DNA of 63,508 bases from Paenibacillus tyrphae. GTDB lineage: Bacteria > Bacillota > Bacilli > Paenibacillales > NBRC-103111. Of the stretch, positions 59,565 through 63,508 are shown in pieces. The position numbers were made by a program, and so were the translations under genes. A model generated the notes under the pieces. It made no database searches. It was not told the DNA's origin and saw only the letters and a program-made list of their open reading frames with translations. Location of the stretch: assembly GCF_024158745.1 (NCBI RefSeq), contig NZ_JAMZAW010000037.1, forward strand, positions 1-63,508, given 5' to 3'. Position 1 is the stretch's first letter. Each line of letters starts with the position of its first letter.

Positions 59565-59921
59565 ATGAGTGGATTGAAAGTAGGAATTGCAATTGTAACT
59601 CCAGTAGGTATTGTCTTTAGAGGAAGGAGATATACTTGCCGAACTGCCATTGCAGAAAATTGGTTTATGCTCTCGAGAAAAAAAACTTGGGCTTTACCGG
59701 TCTTGTTTACATCAAACTGTACCAATGAAATCATTTTAATTGTAGATGGAATGCTGGAGAAAGCCTTTAAGGTGGAATTGAATAAGAACGTAACGGAGGA
59801 TGAAAAGAGACTGTACTATAGAACATTCCTTATTTATAAAGAAAAGTACCAAAGTTTAAAAAGACAGAGGAGGAGATCTAAACAAGTTAGTTTGTTCAAA
59901 AATAGGCAGCGACTAAAATAA
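59565..59921 (+). CDS. Basic hypothetical protein of the AT-rich island
   Basis: 118 residues, very basic C-terminus (KRQRRRSKQVSLFKNRQRLK). The middle is a small beta/alpha mixture with VGIVFRGRRYTCRTAIAENW; no family recognised. The strong GGAGGAAAGAGAA site supports the ATG at 59565. The DNA- or RNA-binding character is a guess. Confidence 0.55.
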   Translation: MSGLKVGIAIVTPVGIVFRGRRYTCRTAIAENWFMLSRKKTWALPVLFTSNCTNEIILIVDGMLEKAFKVELNKNVTEDEKRLYYRTFLIYKEKYQSLKRQRRRSKQVSLFKNRQRLK

Positions 59922-59949
59922 AGAAAGCACTACTAATCAAGTAGAGCTT

Positions 59950-60294
59950 TTAATGATCGTATGTATTGAATATTTCTTTTAAGAGTGTTTGGGCCATTAA
60001 AATTTCTTTTTCATTTCGATTCACTAACAGAAGGAATAGGGAATGAAGAAGATCATTTTTAGTAGAGAAAGCTTTCAGCTCATTTACATATTCAAAAAGA
60101 TCAAATATTTCGACATCAAGAGATTGGGCAATTCTTTCTAGATTTTGAATACTAATGTTTCTTTCCCCACGTTCCAGGCCACCAATATAAGTTAAATGGA
60201 AACCAGCTATTTCCCCCAATTGCTCTTGGGAAAGACCCCGTTCTTTTCGTAGGTCACGTATTTTTCCGCCTAAGAGCTTAAGAAGATCGCTCAT
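59950..60294 (-). CDS. XRE-family helix-turn-helix regulator
   Basis: About 114 residues from ATG 60294 (MSDLLKLLGGKIRDLRKER). HTH: LSQEQLGEIAGFHLTYIGGL followed by ERGERNISIQNLERIAQSLD. The C-terminal part has helices without family. It is divergent from the TnsD-like gene, and ATAAGTAT sites lie between them. It may repress both genes. ORF extends to 60348 but the extra residues lack a site. Confidence 0.85.
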   Translation of the reverse strand: MSDLLKLLGGKIRDLRKERGLSQEQLGEIAGFHLTYIGGLERGERNISIQNLERIAQSLDVEIFDLFEYVNELKAFSTKNDLLHSLFLLLVNRNEKEILMAQTLLKEIFNTYDH

Positions 60295-60352
60295 GGCATC
60301 AACTCCCTCTGTTGGAAGTGTAGCAAAAATAGGATGCAGGAAAAACACGTAG

Positions 60353-60388
60353 ATAAGTATGTAAATTTGATATTAATCATATAAGTAT
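60353..60388. promoter_or_regulatory. Repeated ATAAGTAT sites in the XRE/TnsD divergent region
   Basis: Two copies, 60353-60360 and 60381-60388, 28 bp apart (nearly three helical turns), in the 120-bp space between divergent starts. A third copy is in front of the 59565 gene. Confidence 0.5.
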
Positions 60389-60413
60389 TAAATATTAGAT
60401 GAGGTGAACTGAG

Positions 60414-62327
60414 ATGACGAAGTTCTTTCCGCGACCCTACGAAGGAGAACTAATTTATAGCACCATTGCAAGGTATCACTATCGGAGTGCCAGCCGCAGT
60501 TTCAAGAAGACGACTAAAGACCTTTTTGGTTGCTATACTTTTGCTAGGGTGGACTTTCCATCTAGAATTTCAACACTATGTGATCGCATCTCTGTAGATG
60601 TCTCGTTTGATCCCGAAAATATTATCCACCGGAACACTTTGTTTACCTATTATGCGGCATTTATGGATAAGGATAGGCGCAATCACATCTTAGAAAGAAT
60701 GAAATATGCTGTTGGAAAACCAATAAGCTTGCCTATTCCTGCATCATTGAACCAAACAAACAGTCTTCTTATCAGAAATTTAAAGTTCTGCCCCTCCTGT
60801 ATTAAGGATGATGTGGTCCAACGAGGGGAGCCCTTTTGGCATGTCATTCATCAAGCCGACAGTGTGACTATCTGTCCAATTCATGAACTCCCGCTTATTG
60901 AAAGATGCCCTATTTGCGGGAAAAATTATCCCTTGAGTTCTAGTTGCTACCATTTAATAAACATTAACTGCTCTTGTGGTACTGATTTAAGAGAACTACG
61001 AATTTATTCATCCTTAGATATCTTGGGAGATAGAAAACACGAGGTGTTATTGTGTAGGGACACACAGTTTCTTTTGGATCATTACCAAGGGATTTTAAAA
61101 ATAAATAACTGGAGCGAAGTTTATAAAACAAGACTGAAAGAGATGGGGTTATTAACTAGTACTGGTTATGTAAAGCAAAGAGAGTTGCTAGAAAGCTTTC
61201 GGATGTATTATGGAGAAAGTCTTCTGCAGAGGCTTAATAGTTTCCCTCTTAGAGCAGGCCAAATCAACTGGATAAGTAATATATTCAACAAACGAGATAA
61301 GCCAGTACATCCATTACGGCACCTATTATTGATTCGTTTTTTGTTTGGATCTGTTGAAAACTGTTTGAGCTTTAAGGAAAATAATTTCCAACCTTTTGGG
61401 AAGGGACCTTTTCCTTGCCTTAATCCGACTAGTGCCCATTTTAGAGAGAATATCATTACCTCATATCATGAAACGAATGATAGGAAAACTAAAAAGGTGG
61501 TAGGGATTTTCACATGTGGAAATTGCGGTTTTTCCTATAGCCGTAACGAGCCTGATTGTAATAAGGAAGGCGCTTATCAAATTAGAAGGATACTCCGGCT
61601 TGGAGAGGATACGGAGTCACTTATTGACAAACTAAGAGCTAAAGAACCTGGTATATCAATTAAAGACCTCAGTAAATCACTCTGTAGTGACAGATCTTTA
61701 AGTTACCAGTTTACAAATCGGGTGAGAAAAGTGGTTTTAAACGAAACAAGCAGGAATGTCCCAAGTTTAATAGTTATAAATCGAAAAAGAGGATCCTTCG
61801 TGCGAGCCTTGGATTGTATAAATAATGTAACGATAAGTAAATTAAAAAAAGTTGCTGGAGCGGAATACGCTTGGCCTACGAAATATGATGTAGAGTGGCT
61901 TAACCAAGTTAAACCATGTGCCATCAAACCTAAACCCTTGAGAAGAAGCATGAACTGGGAATCTCGGGATAATGCTCTCGTAAAACTTGTCAGGAATAAG
62001 ATTGATGAAAACTTAAAATCTAATATTAAACCGGTTCGTATTACTCGAAGTTGGCTTACTCGGGCTACTGGGGAGAGTATTCTTTCAGACCCAAAAAGAT
62101 TGATTCATTTGCCAAAGACCAGCGAAATAATACAAAAAAATATAGAAGACATTCATGATTATCGTAGGAGGAAGCTGGTATGGGCCTTTAATGAAGTCAA
62201 AAGCAAGTATCCAATTGTCAAAAGATATCATTTGATAAGTAAATTAGGGGCTCGAAACCTCTCTGAATCGTTGCATCAGTTGATTTCAGAGGCGGTAAAC
62301 AAACAATCAGTGCTTCCCCTGATTTAG
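60414..62327 (+). CDS. TnsD/TniQ-family Tn7-type transposition targeting protein
   Basis: 637 residues. N-terminal TniQ module FFPRPYEGELIYSTIARYHY with LFG at 37-39. Zinc-finger region at about 126-170: FCPSCIKDD (Cys126, Cys129), WHVIHQADS (His), TICPIHELPL (Cys154, His157), CPICGK (Cys165, Cys168). A second CxxC at 368-371 (FTCGNCGFSYSR) opens the TnsD C-terminal region. TnsD proteins direct Tn7-like elements to a fixed chromosomal attachment site. No TnsA, TnsB or TnsC gene is visible up to the window end, so it is either isolated or the rest lies downstream. AT-rich. Confidence 0.88.
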   Translation: MTKFFPRPYEGELIYSTIARYHYRSASRSFKKTTKDLFGCYTFARVDFPSRISTLCDRISVDVSFDPENIIHRNTLFTYYAAFMDKDRRNHILERMKYAVGKPISLPIPASLNQTNSLLIRNLKFCPSCIKDDVVQRGEPFWHVIHQADSVTICPIHELPLIERCPICGKNYPLSSSCYHLININCSCGTDLRELRIYSSLDILGDRKHEVLLCRDTQFLLDHYQGILKINNWSEVYKTRLKEMGLLTSTGYVKQRELLESFRMYYGESLLQRLNSFPLRAGQINWISNIFNKRDKPVHPLRHLLLIRFLFGSVENCLSFKENNFQPFGKGPFPCLNPTSAHFRENIITSYHETNDRKTKKVVGIFTCGNCGFSYSRNEPDCNKEGAYQIRRILRLGEDTESLIDKLRAKEPGISIKDLSKSLCSDRSLSYQFTNRVRKVVLNETSRNVPSLIVINRKRGSFVRALDCINNVTISKLKKVAGAEYAWPTKYDVEWLNQVKPCAIKPKPLRRSMNWESRDNALVKLVRNKIDENLKSNIKPVRITRSWLTRATGESILSDPKRLIHLPKTSEIIQKNIEDIHDYRRRKLVWAFNEVKSKYPIVKRYHLISKLGARNLSESLHQLISEAVNKQSVLPLI

Positions 62328-62404
62328 AGATAAATTCTGTACATGGGTGAGTTTTTCTATATAAATTCAAGGGCAACTAATATGCAGCGGAGGGAATGAG
62401 AAAA

Positions 62405-62776
62405 GTGAATGAACTTATTGAAACTGTGGAAAGAAATGTAGGTTTATATAGCGCGGCGTTAGAGCGAAGCAAGAAATATTATGATTATCCATTCACTAGT
62501 AACAGTGATCATTACTACAAGTTAATCCTATTGCAGATTAAGCTGGATTGTTGGGAACAGATGCTAAATTTACTGCGAAGATTTAAAAATGTTCGATGTG
62601 AAAAGTTAGAACGACGCAGCGATTTTTTTGTCAAGTCTATAGAGATAGAAGCAAGAGGTGTTCCAGGATTTGTAACACAGCAAACTTTGAGAAATATGAT
62701 CGAATACATGAAGAAACTCGAATGGAAAATAGAAGAGTTACAGGGAATATGGATGAGCATGGATGAGATTAAGTAA
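62405..62776 (+). CDS. Helical hypothetical protein of the Tn7-type island
   Basis: About 123 residues, predicted helical and charged (MNELIETVERNVGLYSAALE, IQLDCWEQMLNLLRRFKNVR region). GGAGGG lies about 9 nt before GTG 62405. No family recognised. It follows the TnsD-like gene by about 78 bp. Confidence 0.6.
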   Translation: MNELIETVERNVGLYSAALERSKKYYDYPFTSNSDHYYKLILLQIKLDCWEQMLNLLRRFKNVRCEKLERRSDFFVKSIEIEARGVPGFVTQQTLRNMIEYMKKLEWKIEELQGIWMSMDEIK

Positions 62777-62864
62777 ATGAAAATAAAGTATGGAAATACA
62801 GTTATAGTAGCAAGTATGTTTTCGCGATATATTAGTAGTTAAATAGATTTTGAGGTAATTTATT

Positions 62865-63389
62865 ATGAAAATTTACGGATTTTACGGCAGGAGCGGAACG
62901 GGCGAGAGCCACAAAGTTCAAGCACTAGCGAACAAGGTGGGTGTCAATTCGATAATTGATGATGGCATTCTAATTGTCGATCAATCTCATGTAGCCGGGG
63001 TCTCGGCAAAGTGTGAAAGGTTGCTATATTCAGCGACGCAGAGAGCGATATTCCACTGGGATGACCAAAAAAATGAAGTCAAAAACTATATACGTGACTC
63101 AAATATAACTAAACTGATTATAATCGGTACATCTCAAAAAATGATTACGCGTATCCTTAATCGACTGGAACTCCCCCCGAATGTGGAGTGGATATCTGTT
63201 GATTCTATACAATCAACGGCTGAGATTAATTTGGCAACAAATAGACGACAGAAAGGGTTTCATGCTATTCCAATTAAACCTACTAATGTTCAAAGGACAT
63301 ATAACGGTTGGTATAAAGCAGAGAAATTTTTGTATAGCACTAAAACTTATGATCATCATAGTCAGTCCATTCAAGGGGGAGGATGTTAG
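62865..63389 (+). CDS. P-loop protein with altered Walker A Lys
   Basis: 174 residues. GRSGTGESHKVQALA replaces the expected GxxGxGKS with GxGES, so the phosphate-binding Lys is Glu14; DDGILIVD and LIIIGTSQKMITRILNRL follow. This resembles a family of small bacterial P-loop proteins (GxSGTGKSY...IDDGLLI). The altered residue suggests no or altered nucleotide hydrolysis. A ribosome binding site (GAGGTAA) is present. Its stop touches the next gene. Confidence 0.65.
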   Translation: MKIYGFYGRSGTGESHKVQALANKVGVNSIIDDGILIVDQSHVAGVSAKCERLLYSATQRAIFHWDDQKNEVKNYIRDSNITKLIIIGTSQKMITRILNRLELPPNVEWISVDSIQSTAEINLATNRRQKGFHAIPIKPTNVQRTYNGWYKAEKFLYSTKTYDHHSQSIQGGGC

Positions 63390-63508
63390 TGAAAAGTGGT
63401 GATGTTGCATTATCCATTACTAAGGCAATCTTATTAGATATTCAGGGAAGATTTATGCTCGACAATTGTGTATTTGGTGCAACTGAGAGAAACGAAATTA
63501 ATAAAGTA
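63389..63508 (+). CDS. Partial gene running off the window end
   Basis: GTG 63389, overlapping the previous stop by one base (TAGTG), opens a frame of 40 codons (MKSGDVALSITKAILLDIQG, RFMLDNCVFGATERNEINKV) with no stop before 63508. GGAGG lies 7 nt upstream. Probably translated together with the P-loop gene. Family unknown; only the N-terminus is visible. Confidence 0.6.
   Translation, partial: MKSGDVALSITKAILLDIQGRFMLDNCVFGATERNEINKV

Overview
The window is from a GC-rich Gram-positive chromosome that reads as Paenibacillus or a close relative (Bacillales). Supporting signs are strong AGGAGG-type ribosome binding sites, frequent GTG and TTG starts, intrinsic terminators with T-runs, an S-layer-homology protein, KhtTU-, YusU- and YubC-like genes, and several two-component/ABC modules. 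It is mostly ordinary chromosome (transport, regulation, metabolism) broken by AT-rich foreign-looking patches. No rRNA, tRNA or CRISPR array was seen.

Layout. 1-186 is the right end of an IS200/IS605-type element: the last codons of tnpB plus its hairpin-rich end. It sits against, and probably truncates, a winged-helix/GyrB-type ATPase fusion gene (to 1130). 1200-6870 holds an HxlR regulator, an ABC transporter (ATPase plus two permeases) driven by a two-component system, and a GNAT gene. 7028-9359 has a Gly-rich protein, a PHP-type histidinol phosphatase and a LysR regulator. 9599-11734 is an MFS exporter with its PadR regulator. 12027-13037 is an AT-rich secreted discoidin-domain gene. 13670-17116 encodes a large secreted modular protein ending in a sorbosone-dehydrogenase-like propeller. 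17222-22684 has MarR and the giant helicase Lhr. 22824-28882 has a DAACS symporter, a VOC-DinB fusion, a HAD phosphatase and a VanRS-like pair. 29222-31056 has a cysteine-dioxygenase-like gene and a lipoprotein serpin. 31170-32916 is an AT-rich island of small genes and pseudogenes inserted between two copies of the serpin-tail/terminator/ABC-start region. 33175-35790 is a three-gene ABC-2 transporter operon. 35886-42460 has Nudix, a frameshifted vanW, cheX, SDR, YusU-like, an alpha/beta hydrolase, a DEAD-box helicase and a YpmS-like gene. 42802-48151 has MFS/MarR, a membrane-anchored FAD oxidoreductase and the S-layer-homology protein. 48242-57919 has an MBL hydrolase, ilvA, khtTU, an aminotransferase, a DeoR regulator with kduI, and glutaminase. 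From about 58600 to the end the DNA turns AT-rich and carries a TnsD/TniQ-type Tn7 targeting protein, an XRE regulator and unrecognised genes.

The most unusual signal is a family of three palindromic, non-coding elements of about 200 bp (13100-13307, 26180-26378, 42515-42716) with TTGAGAAAG ends. Two of the three lie between two copies of one intrinsic-terminator hairpin, with the T-run kept only on the distal copy. This looks like a mobile element that targets terminators and duplicates the whole stem-loop. Other points of interest are a terminator-like hairpin that buries the ABC ATPase ribosome binding site between the two-component genes and their transporter, the serpin-duplication scar around the AT-rich island, and the Tn7-type island at the right edge.
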